NCBI GenBank assembly: GCA_000711775.1
Contig: ARYC01017436.1
Location: forward strand, 62,001 to 126,000
Length of the DNA: 64,000 nucleotides
Direction of reading: 5' to 3'
Origin: Oxytricha trifallax
Lineage: Eukaryota > Ciliophora > Spirotrichea > Sporadotrichida > Oxytrichidae
Below are positions 24,891-38,100 of the stretch, in pieces. Below the pieces are notes generated by a model. That model worked only from the letters and a program-made list of their open reading frames with translations, did no database searches and was not told where the DNA came from. The position numbers and the translations under genes were made by a program. Position 1 is the first letter of the stretch, and each line of letters opens with the position of its first letter.

Positions 24891-27800
24891 CATGTGGATT
24901 ATTGATTATAATTATAGTTGCCCTCATTATTTTCTAGAAGTCCATCATCTCTACTAAGCATTAAAAGCCTGCTTTCATCCCCTTCATCACTTACACATAG
25001 TGCAAGGTTGCCCCAGGAAACAAATATCCTATAGAGCATCTTCTTCTAGTACAGCTCAGTCACTAGCCTCTTCTTTTCTTTGTAATCTTACACTAGAGAA
25101 CACTCCAATTGTAAATTGCTTAAATCTTACTCATATCTCGATTGATTGTTTCCCATTCAACTGAATATCTTAACATGGTTATTTCAAGAGATTATATAAA
25201 CATTAATGATTGTCTAATCGTTCTGTATGGTTTGATTCTATCCACTCATAACTTGAGACTCATATGCTTATCTCTCTTGAGCAGCATTTATTCTTAGACT
25301 TATGATAACTTTATCTGCAAGTCTCTTAAAGTATAGTTCTTCTGCGAACTAAATCTTAATTCTATCTTACTGCCTTTCACTTGCAAATTGAAGCAACATG
25401 TTACAACAATAAAACCCGTACTCATTAAATATAAATCTTTAATCATAAAGGCTTTTCTTTGAATATTAAGAACCTTAAATATGGCTGACTCTCTTCTTCT
25501 ACGTTTATTCTCCTAACTAACAACAGTAGCCTATTGCAAATAAGAGTACCATCTTCTTACAACAAAGTGATTTCTCAAAGCTCTAAGTTTCTTATCTTGC
25601 TACCTCTTACTAATGTACAGTTTAATTGAGAAAAAGGCTTTGCGCATGAGTTTCATATAGAAGATATAGATTGAGTTGTTCCTGTGAATGATGGATTCAT
25701 TTGAAATTTTAGTTCCTAATTTCATGGCTTAGAAGGCTTTGTATACTGAGACGTTTCTAATTGCTAATAGAGGCTTAACCAAGTAGGGCTTGTCATAGAA
25801 AAATTATTGAAATTCACGAATTATTTGCCTGGTTCTATTACTCTCTTGAGTGTACAGTCTCCACTCATCAATCACATTCTTTAATTGCTTAAACCCATGA
25901 AACTTCAGTAAATAAAAATAACTTTTTCATGTTAAGAGAGATCTTCTTTAAATTGTGAAACTCCATCCAATTAAGCATTACATTCTTAATGTTTTAAAAC
26001 ATATTGTTCTATTTGATTTCTTATTCACAGTACTTTAAGTATCTTTATAATTAAATTTTAAATACTTTTTTGGAAAAATTTTTATTTTCAAGATTACATT
26101 ATATCTCTCCGTGTAATACTTGATTGAATGGAAGGCAATCGGTACTTAATTTTGCTATATTTTCATAGTGTGAAAGTATCTTGCAACTTTCTACTTTTAA
26201 GCATACTGTCTCCATTAATCTAATATATTTACCATCATGTTGCTGGCATGTACTTGAGTAAGGATCTGCTCTTGCTTAGATTTTTGATAAGCAGAGATCC
26301 ATTTACAGAAATATTTAAGGGTTTATCTTAGCTTAGTCTGAGAGTGAGCATTTTGGATCTTTTGTTATTTAATTCCTACGATTTGCATACCCATAAAAGC
26401 TCTTTTCATTAATCTATGGATGTACACAAACATAATATAAGCAATCATTATTTTGAATAATGTTAAATAAGTTCAAACATAGCTTGCTTCTTGATTTTAG
26501 ATGATTATGAGTATAGCTTCATTTAATCAAAGCAAGATCTTATCTGCTCGCAATTATTTTCCTCAACTATGCAATTTAGTTAACTATCCATAGCTTCCTA
26601 TCTACCTTTTTACTCTACCCAGTTATTCTATAAAATGGTGAATACTAACTTCTTTCTCTGCTCATTTCTTAGAAGAGTGAACTGGTAAATAACTTGGTTG
26701 AAGTACAAGTTCTATCTTAGTAAGTTGATAAACACGAGGGAATATTTGTGAAGGCGTTTTGATTGCAGAGTCTCGAATATTTACTGATAAAAAGCAAGTT
26801 TCACTAATCTTTAGAGAAATACTTATTTCATTCGGTGATTGTGATTTTATTCGAGGACGTTGAAAACATGACAAAGTCCTTGAGATTAAAACCCAAGGAT
26901 CCTTTACCCTCTTTTATATTTATTTCTTGTAATGTTAAAAAGTATAATAAATAAATAATAAAGATTGTATGACATATAAAATTATTCTTTCTTGGTTCAA
27001 AACTTATAAACTATGAAATAACTTTTTTTTATTTTAAAAATAATTATTTCACACTTAAATTGCACTGAAAGGAGGAATATTTTAATTGAAGGGAAAGTTG
27101 CCTATTTAAGAAATAGTATTTTACATATTTTCAGAGCTTTTTTAATTATCTAAACACAAAATTAGAGATTAAATATAAAATAAAAACTCCTTTCAAATTA
27201 TTGTGTTTTTAAAGGAAACATTAAAGATAATAATTTAAACATTGTGCTATCAAGATAGATTGTAAAACAAACTTATTCTCATTTTGTTGTTTAAACTAAG
27301 CTAAAATTCTATTGTTTTAAATTATGTGAAATATATAGAAAGACAATATAAAACATAAAATTATTATTTAATTTTAAGCTTTATTGTAAGAACGATTGCT
27401 TCCATTTGATCATAGAGTTCCCATTAATTCTTTGTTTATGTTTAATTGAAATAATTTTGTGTAGTTATCCAAAACAATGATTTCTTTGCAACGAAACGAA
27501 AGATTTTCTGAATAGGTTCATAGCCCAATTACTAACTGCGATTTCCTTTTTGTACTTTCTCTCTCTAATTAAGTTTATGACTTGAAGAATTCCCTCAAAA
27601 TAACTTCTTAGTTTCTTATTATTTTAGTAATCTGAGAAATCAGAGTAACGTTTATTAATCATTAAGGATTAAGTGGCTTTTTGCAAGAATATGGTGAAAT
27701 ATTTCTCCCTGAGAAACTGGTTGTGCATTTGAATCACTCTCTCCTTTCTAAAATTTTACTACTATAAAAAAATTAAATGCTAAGCATGAGATCTTTTCTT

Positions 27801-30800
27801 TAGAAATGAGCAATTCTTAGATAGTCAAAGTATCTTCTTTAAATATATGTAGCTCCTCTTTCTACTCTAAAGTTTTTCGCTCTCAAAACTTTGTTCTCTT
27901 CATTTGTAAACCACTTCCAAGTTTCAAATCTTGGTCTCATTTAGATTCTGTCAACAACCCTCATCTTATCCTTCAGACTTTCAATTATAACGCTTTATGT
28001 TTGTACATTTCTAGCTAGTCTATAGAAATATTTCCTTAATAGCTTGATGTTTCTTTTCTAAAGCATTTAATTCGATTTTCTATATTAATTTTGTTAAAGT
28101 TAAACTCCAAAAACAAGATTCTCAAATGCTTTTCTCTGCAAGTTGTAAATCTAGAAATTTTGAACTAATTAATGTTGCATCTTGTCTTTGTGTATTTCTA
28201 CCTAATTATACTTCCACTGATTAAACACTCTCTTGATGTATATTTTATCAGCCAACTCAATTTTCATTTTTCTAATTCTTTGCAAGTGAGAGTGCTCTAG
28301 CATTTTTTATATGGCTCTTTGTTTATTTTTCTAACTATAAAACTCTTCTGCTCTGTAATTATAATTCTGTTTGATTTACCTAATCTTAATTAACTCACAC
28401 ATTTTATTTGTGAAGATGTCGAAAGCTTTCTTTAAGAGAAAGAGATCAGCAATTTTCTCAAGTGGTCTAATCTTTTAATTGTCATTATAGTTATTAATCC
28501 ACTATTGTAAATATTTACTGGCTATGTTTAAGGAGGCTTGCTTAAGGATGTTTTTTTCATATTGCTACCTTAGTTTGTTTTTTAAGAAAGAAAATAAGGA
28601 TTTCTTGTAAAGTCTGATTCTTTAGAAATTTTACTGTCTAATTTTAAGGTCTTTTTGAAATTTCTAGGTAAGAGTATTCTCATATAAGGCATTAAGAATC
28701 CTAACTTATAACTATATCGTATCTTATTACTAATAACGCTTTAAATTCGATCTTAAAATGGTTTTTTGGAAAGAATATCTGTAAAAATTAACTAAGCACA
28801 ATCGCATAGTCTTTCTATTTCTATTTTGAATAAGGGGATGCATGATACTTTTTAGTTTTTGGTTTTTCTTTGCATTGAAATAAAATCCGAAAAGTATTTA
28901 TCTTTAAAGGAACATCTAATTCTTTTAGAATAAAGCTTTAGCAACTTTAAATTTTTAATTCTTCAAGTCAGTATAGTTATACCAAGATTGAAGACAATTT
29001 CTTAATAAATTGATCTAATAACCTTAATAAGCTGAGCTCATGATTTATTATTTCGCTCTTATGTTTTGAAGATGTTATTAAATAGAGACGAAGGCTAAAG
29101 CTTTTAGTTTTGTTGTATAAAGCAATAATCCCTTAGTAATTTTTTTCTTTTTTTCTTAGCAACATTAATGATAAACGATAGTAATTACTTTTATTTATAA
29201 ATCCTTAATTCTTAAGATTTACTTCAAATAAACCTTAAAGCATCGAATCATAGCTTTCTTGCCTTAGTTTAGTTAAAATCTCTTGACAATATCTTACTTA
29301 ATAAAACTTTATTTCATTAAGTTCATGTGATTTATTACAGTTTTTCTGCTATGATTAATTTTCACTTTTTTGGCGATTCTCCCTATTTACCAAAATTTCT
29401 TCATTTTTGTAAAATGCTTTCTAAGAGTCTTCTCTAAAAATATATAAGCTGATACTTTCCTGAGCTTCCTTTAAATTTCATTTTACTTCGAAAAAGCATA
29501 TAATCCAGATAAAGCTTTAAACATTAAGTTATTTGCTCTGATCTTTAAAAACTCATGTAATTACTCTTTAAAATGTTTTCTTCTTATAGTGAATTGTTTA
29601 AAGTTAGAAAATGCTTAAAAAATTAAGTTTATTGCTCTATTCCTATAAAAATTATTTCGCTTGTGATTTTAGTTTGAACTTAGATTCAACCAATAAGAGA
29701 AGTAATTTGACATAAAGTTCTTGATGTTTGACACAGCGATTTTTTTATGCTTTTATTTTAGAGTTAGCTTTTTGTTAAATAGGCATAGCCAACTTAAAAG
29801 TATCTTGCTTTCTTATTACATTTTAAGCTTCATTTAATAGTCAGCTTGTTTTTATCTTAAAGACTTTTTATAGCTTGTGAAATAGCTTAGACTTTGAAAT
29901 GCTTAATCTAGTATTTTGAGCTTTTGAATGTTTTAAGTTTTGCCAAGAATGCCAGATGTCGTCTTATTCTTATAATTTTACTCTTTCCAAGCATATAATA
30001 CTTGTCTTTACTTAACTTAATGCATATATTTTAAGACTGTCCTTCTCAGATTTCTTTCTTGTTAGCTTTTAATTGTATACTTTAGCCATCTCTCATATAT
30101 CTGTTTCATTATTCTCAACTTATACTAGGTTTCTGTTTCTTACTAATATAGCGATTTAATTTCTTTGAATTCTAAGATTTACTGAAATGATCTGAAGACT
30201 TTACTTTTAATTCGCTTTTCGTTGTGTAATCTAGATTTTGCTACTAGAATTGCAGTTTTAATCCATAGCATAAAATAGTGACTCTTAAGTCCAAATGTTT
30301 GAATTTTTCTACCTTCTCTCATTAGCAATCTCTATCTCCTGTTATAAACAGCAACAAATTTCCAACCGTTATATACTTATTTAATAATTTTACTTAGCTT
30401 AGTACTGTTGCTTTATTTGAGCTGAGAAATTGCTTGAATATTGAGGTTGAGAAAGAGTAATAAGGATCTTAAAACTTTTGATTTTAATTGCTTTTCTCTA
30501 AAGTTGAATGATTTTTCTAAGTTCTCTCTTGCTGTAATCCTAAGTGATGCCTTTGCAAGCCAGTTTACAAATAAAATCCAAACTTTCTTTTGTTAAGAAT
30601 TTTAAGTTACTTTATATTATAGTGTCTTAAGCTTATTTTGCTTTTTGCATTACTCTTCGAATTTTCTTAACAGTTTTGCCTTCCTAAATTTCACAGCATA
30701 TCTACCTTGTTGTATCGCTTTCTTTTTGTGTTGGAAAAGCTCATTAAACACTTTACTCATATAGTATTTTTTAATGCTCTGAGCAATAAATGGTGAGAAA

Positions 30801-31480
30801 TCCTTATATCTTCTAAGAATACTTTAGTTGACAACTTATTCAAGATCAGTTTTTGCATTCCACTTTTGCATTATTTAAGGAGATTTGAGCATTAATGCAA
30901 TAAACACTGTAGCTCTAGTTTCAAGGTATTTATCTAGTACAACCAGTCTTTTATGTTTGCTTTAAATTACTTTATGTTTAAGTTTATTGATGACTACTTT
31001 TTGCATCTTCATTCCCCAATGATTCAATGACTTGAACACTTTACCTCTCCTTTAGCTTATATTTGTAAACTTCTCTCTCCACACTTTAAAAGCATTTCTT
31101 ATAAGCCGTTTCTAAACTATTTCCTATTTTACATACTTAGACTTTTTAGCAATTTTCCTGGCAATCATGAGCTTTTTCAAACTTAAGAACCCCTTATTAA
31201 TTAAAGTTTGCTCATAAAAATGAATGCTAAGTGCCCAAACTTCTAAATATTACTCTGACTCAAACATTCTCATTTTCTTCTCAGTTTTTACATAGTTTTT
31301 CCAGAGTCGCATAGTTTTTAGTAGCAGTTTGTAACTATCCTCACTGTTAAAGTTTAAGAGATTATTTTAAGGTTTTTAGAATTCTCGATGTGAAAGTTGC
31401 TAATGAATGTATTGATGGGGATATTGTTAGGTTTGAAGTTTTTACTCAGATTATTATTAGTAGAGTTTATGATGAGGCAA
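24891..31480 (-). CDS. Sfi1-like giant protein with Trp-containing helical repeats
   Basis: Reading from about 31480 down to 27740 the frame is open for over 3.6 kb. After a 510-bp IES and further frame changes it goes on to TGA at complement 24891-24893, roughly 2,000 residues. The sequence is helical, K/R/F/L-rich, and every 30-70 residues shows a W or F in a pattern like KVWILFVNWLAKA, IYERWLKYTIKS, LYAWKEQ, FNQWKYN, ILDQWRQYAQKQKVARYF, FVVRRWYSYLQQ. That spacing and composition resemble Sfi1 centrin-binding repeats (consensus around AxxxFxxW), found in basal body and centriole proteins of ciliates. The start codon was not found. Frame changes near 27750, 26350-26460 and 25860 probably hide small IESs. 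It may be two adjacent genes, divided at 26900-27400. Confidence 0.75.
26898..27407 (-). other. Probable IES, 510 bp, pointer GATC
   Basis: GATC occurs at 26898-26901 and 27408-27411. Joining there gives INGNSMILGFQSQGL in frame. The four-base pointer is weak support. The alternative is that this AT-rich stretch separates two Sfi1-like genes. Confidence 0.5.
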
Positions 31481-32109
31481 CAAATTTTCTTTATTGTTAT
31501 AAGTAAAGGGAGTCAAGTTATTAAATATACTCTGGCAAATTAATAGTTTATTTATCAAAGAATGTGGAAAAAAGAATTGATTAAATTGATTTTTACTTAT
31601 TACTTTAGTACATCTAAGTCATAAGAATATATAAATGTAAATTCATGCCCAAAAATTGTTATAATTAAGATTTCTATGAGAATTTAAGTGCTAATTAGAA
31701 GATTATTAAGTCATCAAAGTGGAACTAGAAGCTATATTTAGATGTGCAGTGGATGGCTTTTGTCCACTTTAACCATTCTAATTCAAATTCCTTTAAGATA
31801 ACATTAAATTTTATAAATTTAAATTGATTTCTAAATTTGAAATTTATCAATCATATTCACTTGGTATAAGTATGTGACCCATTTTTCTAATTAAATAATA
31901 ATAATTATGAACTTAAGGGTTTAAAGTAAAGAGGAGTTTGTTTGATATAAGGTTTGGAGGAGGCAAGTTTCCTGACCCAATCATTAAAATTTATTTTAGA
32001 TTAGATGAGATTTTACTCAGAATTGGTGGTAGTAGCATTTAATCAAATGAGGATTTTTTCTTATAATTTATTATTATTACTATTGATTATATAAGGAATT
32101 ATTAACTAT
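31481..32109. other. AT-rich spacer
   Basis: No gene found. An imperfect stem of about 16 bases (31718-31734 against 31753-31768, loop about 20) is visible but lies in neutral AT-rich DNA. Confidence 0.45.
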
Positions 32110-32415
32110 GTTGAAGAAGTAAACAGCACGACAACCAGGAACACCGTTACAAGCATCGACATCACATGGCTGCCCAATTTTTTTCTAATATTACTAAAGG
32201 TTAGTTAGTTGCTGTTTACCCTTGGTATGTATAGGCTTGCCGACTAAAGAACCTTTATCTGAATCAGGTAGCGTGTATGACTCGCCACCCCTCTCCGTGC
32301 TTCTATTCCAACTTTGGAGGACCTTTTATCCTTCGGCGGTTAAAAACCGTGGCCAGGTCTTGGGGTTGAACTAGGCACTCTTAATTGGCATGCTGCCACC
32401 CACTTGCCTACCTAA
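32110..32415 (-). repeat. GC-rich island, candidate tRNA-derived SINE or Pol III gene
   Basis: About 300 bases are clearly richer in G/C than all surrounding DNA and hold no long frame. On the minus strand, TAGGCAAGTGGG (32410-32399) resembles an A box and AGTTCAACCCC (32372-32362) a B box (GGTTCRANNCC with one mismatch), with starts 38 bases apart. This is compatible with an internal Pol III promoter. No complete tRNA cloverleaf could be drawn. A second copy was not seen in the window. Confidence 0.4.
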
Positions 32416-32812
32416 TTCAGATCTAATTATAAATTGATTTTATTTGCTAAAAATATAGAAAAAATATACAATTTTGATTGGATTTTCCTTTAACTATTTC
32501 AGACAACTTTTTAATATAAATAATTTAGAAGGTCTAAAACTTATAAATATCTCTGTTAAGATTAAAGATTATAAAACTAAAATTTTTATTTAGTAATTAA
32601 TGTAATTAAAAGATCTTAATTATTACAAGTTTTTAAAATTAAAAGAAGTGTATTTATACAAGAATTATAATTTTAACAAATTAATAGAAATTACTTATTT
32701 TTTACATATAGTTATGGAAACTTTTTTTGGGCAAAAAATAAAAAATTTTTGAAAGCAGGGAACCCTCAAGGTTTTAAACCTTTATTACGATGCTTTTATT
32801 AAATATGTTACT
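32416..32812. other. AT-rich spacer
   Basis: No feature seen. Confidence 0.5.
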
Positions 32813-35049
32813 TCATAATTTTTTCTTATCGGAAGATCCACTTCTGTCACTTTCATTTTTAGAATTCTTACGTTCAAAAATTGGGATTCCAGTGACATTG
32901 ATATTATTTGTTTCACTTACACTGCTATTTTTGCTTTTGCTGCTGTTTGTGTCTTCAAATTGCTCTTGCACTTCATATATTAATAAATAGCATATATTCA
33001 ATAGAAATGCTTAATTATTGTGCACAACTTAAGCAGTACGATGAGTGTTTTCATAAGCTCCAGTCAATCCACTCATTCCACTTTAAAAATAGGCAATGAA
33101 TATAATCTATAAAAAGTAATTAAATAGTTTTCCACCTCCATTCCCTCTATGTCTGGGCGAGATACTCCTGAATACTATATTACCACTCACAGATGTGGAG
33201 GCTCTATGTAAATTAAGCTATGAATTAGAGTGTCTCTAAGTCAATCCACTTTTTTAATGAAGCCCACCGAGTTTCTTAGCTGCCATCTCAAAATCACTTA
33301 TCATCATCTATTTATGAAAACATAAAATAATAGTGAACCATTAAATCTCTTTTATGACTAAATACACTCATAATCTATTCAGTTAAATAATGCTAATATT
33401 ACTGTACATCACTAGGTCTACGATTGAACCTTGTAGTAAGCGATTTCTTATCTTTCTTTAAATTAATGACATCAGGTGAGGTGTTTATGGGTGTCTCCAG
33501 TTTAGAGTCATCGTCAAGGGCATTATGGATTACAGATTGCCTGTGGACGTGAGATTAATCCATAGAGTTAAGACCTGCCACGTATTGAGAACTGTCGTAG
33601 TTGCTTCTGTTAAAGAAGTTCTAAGAATCTGATGTGTAATACTCCTTCGATTGCTCGTATATCGGCAATGCATTGTATTTCCTATCAAATTGATAATAGT
33701 ATAATATAAAATATGTTATATTATTAATTACCAAATATTAAAAGTTCATTTACTAAAATAATATTAAATTTTTATAATAATTGAGCTAAATAGATAATTA
33801 TATTTAAACTTATAGAATTATAGCCGAAAAATAGTATTTTAATTATTCTATATAACTTAATTTAATTTAATTCTAATATTCTAAAATTAATAATTTGAAA
33901 TAACATACTAATTCAAATGTGAATACTTTTATCTTGCCATATAAATTTATTCTTTCATATAATTATAATCCTTTTATTAATAATCTATTATTTATAATTT
34001 CCCTATCAAAAGGCATGTGTAAATTGCCTTTCTTCCACAACTACTTGAACTAGCCTGAATTGAGTCCCTTCTCATAGTTTTTTCCATCACGATCCTTCAT
34101 TAAGTATCCTTATGAATCCCCTGAGGAGTCCATTAAATTTTGAGAGTAGGAGCCTTTTGAATCTGTACGTCCTTGCGAATTTTATCTTGAACGATTTGAG
34201 GATTTTAGGCAGGTCAAGATATAGTAAAACAGAAATGAGCCACCAATTATGAAGATTATAATTACGATTATCGAGAAAACGATTTTACTTTAATACTTTT
34301 ATTTGGGTTTAATATTAAACTAGATTTTTGAGAAAACATAATAATTTTGCACTTTTTAGTGCATATATATATAATTAAAATCTTTTATTTAATTGATTTT
34401 CTTGGGAAACGGTGCTCCAGCCTCAACACAAACATTGCTACTGCACACTTTACTAATACATTCCGTACTTCTCTCGCAGTAATCTCCCTTGACTTTGTTG
34501 CCTCCATCACAAACCACTTTATCAGTGCACTGTCCCTGACTGCAGCATTTGGAAGTACTCGTGCAATCATTATTCACAGAGCAGCTGCTGAAGCATTTCT
34601 GGAAATGCGCACATCTGTGGTTTGAGTTGTCGCAGCAGCGGCTCATACATTCGAAGTTATAGTCGCACACATCGTCCTGGAGTTTGCTCCCGTAGAGGCA
34701 GATGTTTGGATGCACACAGGAATAAGTTGAGCAGCAGAAAGTTACAAGAAATATAATTTTGATAAGTGTTGAGAAATTACGAAATTATTTATACTCAGAG
34801 TAAAACTTTAATAAAAGTTGTGTCAATGCAATCATCATTCGATTGACAACCCACTGGGGCATTAGTTGGGGTAAAATCAGCTGATGTTAAAGGCTGTGAT
34901 TGTTATTGAGAATTTTGGGATTAAGGTTATTATTCTGATGAATCATTCACAACCACTGTAGTTTCTTAAGTGAAAACACTCACCAGTAGGTATGATACAA
35001 GAATTATAGTTATTTTGTTCAAAATCATATGACTTTTTATCATATTCAT
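32813..35049 (-). CDS. Single-pass membrane protein with Cys-rich ectodomain
   Basis: Starts MNMIKSHMILNKITI at 35049, a signal peptide or anchor ending near SVFTQ. A Q/S/T-rich stretch follows, then about 110 residues with roughly 20 cysteines in CC and CxxxxC groups (CMSRCCDNSNHRC, CTSTSKCCSQGQC, CERSTECISKVC). Next comes a transmembrane segment (VFSIIVIIIFIIGGSFLFYYIL) and a polar cytoplasmic tail of about 260 residues rich in S, N and H. Five IESs with pointers of 5-9 bases were all resolved in frame, so this is one of the best-read genes here. Stop at complement 32813-32815. The disulfide-rich repeats suggest a surface or receptor-like role; the ligand and family are unknown. Confidence 0.82.
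32968..33020 (-). other. IES, 53 bp, pointer TGCAC
   Basis: Repeats at 32968-32972 and 33021-33025. Excision gives RTAQVVQEQFEDTNSS in frame. Confidence 0.82.
33076..33128 (-). other. IES, 53 bp, pointer TTCCAC
   Basis: Repeats at 33076-33081 and 33129-33134. Excision gives RGNGGGMSGLTGAYEN and removes a hydrophobic AT-coded stretch. Confidence 0.8.
33293..33407 (-). other. IES, 115 bp, pointer ATCACT
   Basis: Repeats at 33293-33298 and 33408-33413. Excision gives NRRPSDFEMAAKKLGG in frame. Confidence 0.85.
33681..34001 (-). other. IES, 321 bp, pointer CCTATCAAA
   Basis: Nine-base repeat at 33681-33689 and 34002-34010. Excision gives HMPFDRKYNALPIYEQ in frame. Confidence 0.9.
34724..34814 (-). 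other. IES, 91 bp, pointer AAGTTG
   Basis: Repeats at 34724-34729 and 34815-34820. Excision gives DDCIDTTYSCVHPNIC, joining the signal-peptide exon to the Cys-rich domain. Confidence 0.87.
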
Positions 35050-35164
35050 TGCTGAATTATATATTATAATTAATTTAGAAATTTTTAATTGAAAATTGTT
35101 TCAATACTCCAAGATTCAAATTTAATCTATTTTTTACAATCTGGATTATAATTAATTTACTAAA

Positions 35165-38100
35165 ATGTCTTAATAATAATCTCACTAGGATATCTCAATT
35201 ACATTTTAGAATTGTATATTTTATATATATTAAAATATAAAACAAAAATTTTAACCATTTTCTTATTAATTTTATCTATAAATAATCTCCAAATCTTAGC
35301 AGTAAAACAAATCACAGCAGTAACATCCCTCAAAGTTAGAAGATCTCTCAAAGGAAGATCTAATTAAAATATTGCATACTTAACTTGAGCAGAGATAGTA
35401 ATTGAAGCAATCCCTCTCTAAAGCCAAAGAAAACTCAGCCAATTTGGTAAGTTGTACACTCTACTCTCTATGTTAACATTTATCATTAATAAGTTCACTA
35501 GATTCTATAATATACATTACAAATTAAATGATAGTTATTCTTCTCATTCAAGCATATAAAGCTCATCATATAACATAAAACTTATAGAGTTAAATGGTTA
35601 AGTCTGAGGAAGAGTACATAGCCAACAAATTAATGACAAGACTCTCCGCACTACAACTTGAGAAAGAATCCTTGGTTAAAAAGGTCAAAAAAGAGGAAGA
35701 TTTTCTACAGTAAAATCTGAGGAAAAAGTTAAAAAAATTACAGTAGTAAAAGGTTGACATGGAAAATTAATTGGAATAAGAGCAGGAATAGATTGTTAAT
35801 AAATTAAGCAAGCAGCTTACTGATGCTATCACTGAGAAGAAGTAAGTATTTATAATTTGGTTATTTCTTATCGTGTTTGACATTGGAATGTATTTTTCAA
35901 TATTTTCTTCAAACTTCATTTTAAGAAATGTAAAAATATAACTAAATATTTTGTATAGTATGTTATTCAAGAAGTTAGATTAAGAGAAAAGAACAAAAGA
36001 CGAGTTAATGATAAAAATTCAGCAAGAAGAAAAGACCCTGAAGCAGATTTTATAAGAAAGAGTGGAGAGACTATAGAGGGAGAAGGCAGACATCAACTTT
36101 AATAAGGAAATGGAGAGTGAATATAAGATTAATAAGTTGAATAACTTGATGTCTAATTTGGTCAAGGAAAAGCAAAAACTTGAGGAATTTCTGTGTTTTG
36201 AGGTTCAGTCTAAACAAAAATATATATTATATATATATATATATATATATTTTAATATTATATAGGATTTCATAGGAATATAATGTTAATTGTATCAATT
36301 TTTGTAGATTAAATTTATATAAATCAATTGAATAATACAAATAAAAACAAGAGCTTGTATTGGCATTGGCTAAAGAGAAAAAGAATCTCACTGATGAATT
36401 AGTTACTCTGATCAAGGAAATCAGAAAGTCTAAGCATAAAATTAAGAAACATGTGGGAAGTGAGCATATTCGAAGGCATTATCAAGGCTATGCTTAAAGT
36501 TCAAATTAAAGCCAGAATATAAACTGGAAATTAATACGCTTTATCTATTTCTTGATTTTATAGTATTTTGAAATATTAGATTTACAGACAAATTCATCAG
36601 CATCATCAAATGAATCTTCACCCAGATTCAACAAACGATCCGCCTCTGCTTCGTTATTCTCTGCAGCAAACTACAACAGTGGCCAGACTCCTATTCACCA
36701 CCACCATCAAGGTGCTAATGAACTAAGAAACTCAGTTTAACAACTAAAGTCAAACATCAACCTAGACTCCTCAATCCTCTCTTCCCAATCCCAGTAGGAT
36801 ATCATTATGAGGTCTAGTATTGGAGGTGGTCAAAACAATGCTTAAAATATGAACTTAGAATAGCTACTAGCTAGCACCTCAGTCACCTCCTCATTAGTTC
36901 TCAACTAAAGTGGGGTGTAACAAATAGCAGGGGAATTGGGGTAGTAGTATCAGAGTAATTTGGTTTAGAATTAGATTAACTCAGCTAGAAGTGGTGATAT
37001 GATCAGCCAAGGGGGAAACAAGCAGGCTGATAACATATAAAAATACATATTTATAATTACTATATTGCATATCTATGGTCAGTGGAGGAGTGATAGGAAG
37101 TGCAGTAGGTGGAAATAATGATGATTCAGTGAACCTGGGTGAGGACGTGCTCTCTAGAGATCAATTCACAGTAAGCGAAATAAATCAGTAAGAGTAGGAC
37201 AATCTGCTTAGTGGCCAATAAGAATTCAACTTTCTCTCCTCACATCATTTTTATTAAAATATTATGAAGATAGTTTATTAAAATTCGAATAAAATCAATT
37301 GCAGCAGGAAATATTAGGGACAGAGTAAAATATAGATTTGATGAAGATCCTAGAAGAAAAGGATGATTAATTTATAGTAACTTATATATTGAATGAATTG
37401 TCTCTATTGTATATAATGATTTATTGGCTATGTTACAGAGAGACAAAGATTTCTATGAGGGGCAAGACAAGAAAATGCGAGTAAAAATCGGAAGTATAGT
37501 AAAACAACTGGATGAAGCATAGAGTGAACTAATTAAATGTAAGTTATTTTTAAAATCACACTCCGCTGGAAAATTTAGCAATTAGATATCATAATTATAC
37601 ATTTTCTTTATAGATAAAAGACTTTGTGATGAGATAAACAACAACAAATTACAGCCCTTTGAAATTTAAAGAATAGCTGGATCGTTAGGTATCATGGCTT
37701 AAGGTAGTGGCACCACTCTCCTCTCAGAGTAAGAAATTTGATAGTTTTATTGTGATTTACAGGATGAAATCAAATGATTACTTAAACAGTATGGGCATGA
37801 GATAAAATCAAATGTTGGCTTCTGGTTAGCCATTCGATTCATCAATGGAAATGGACCAGTACTCAATGACAGACAGCAGCAGCTACATAAGCAATGAGAG
37901 CAGTTTCAGTTTGGACAGTAAGGAACGCAGTTGCTCCAATGACTTAAGGAAGAGCTTTGACTCAAACTCAAATGACTTTATGTACAGGAACCATGTAAGT
38001 CACCATACAATGTTTATTCAATTATAGTATGGGAATATCGGATATGGGGGTGGAATCTACGGAGGCAGTGCAGTTGCAGGGGTTAGTGGTGTCACAAGAA

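Noticed and set aside
31718-31768. Hairpin near 31.7 kb as an RNA gene
   Set aside because: The stem is imperfect and isolated; similar pairing is expected by chance in such sequence.
32110-32415. A normal tRNA gene
   Set aside because: A- and B-like boxes exist, but no acceptor stem or anticodon loop could be paired.
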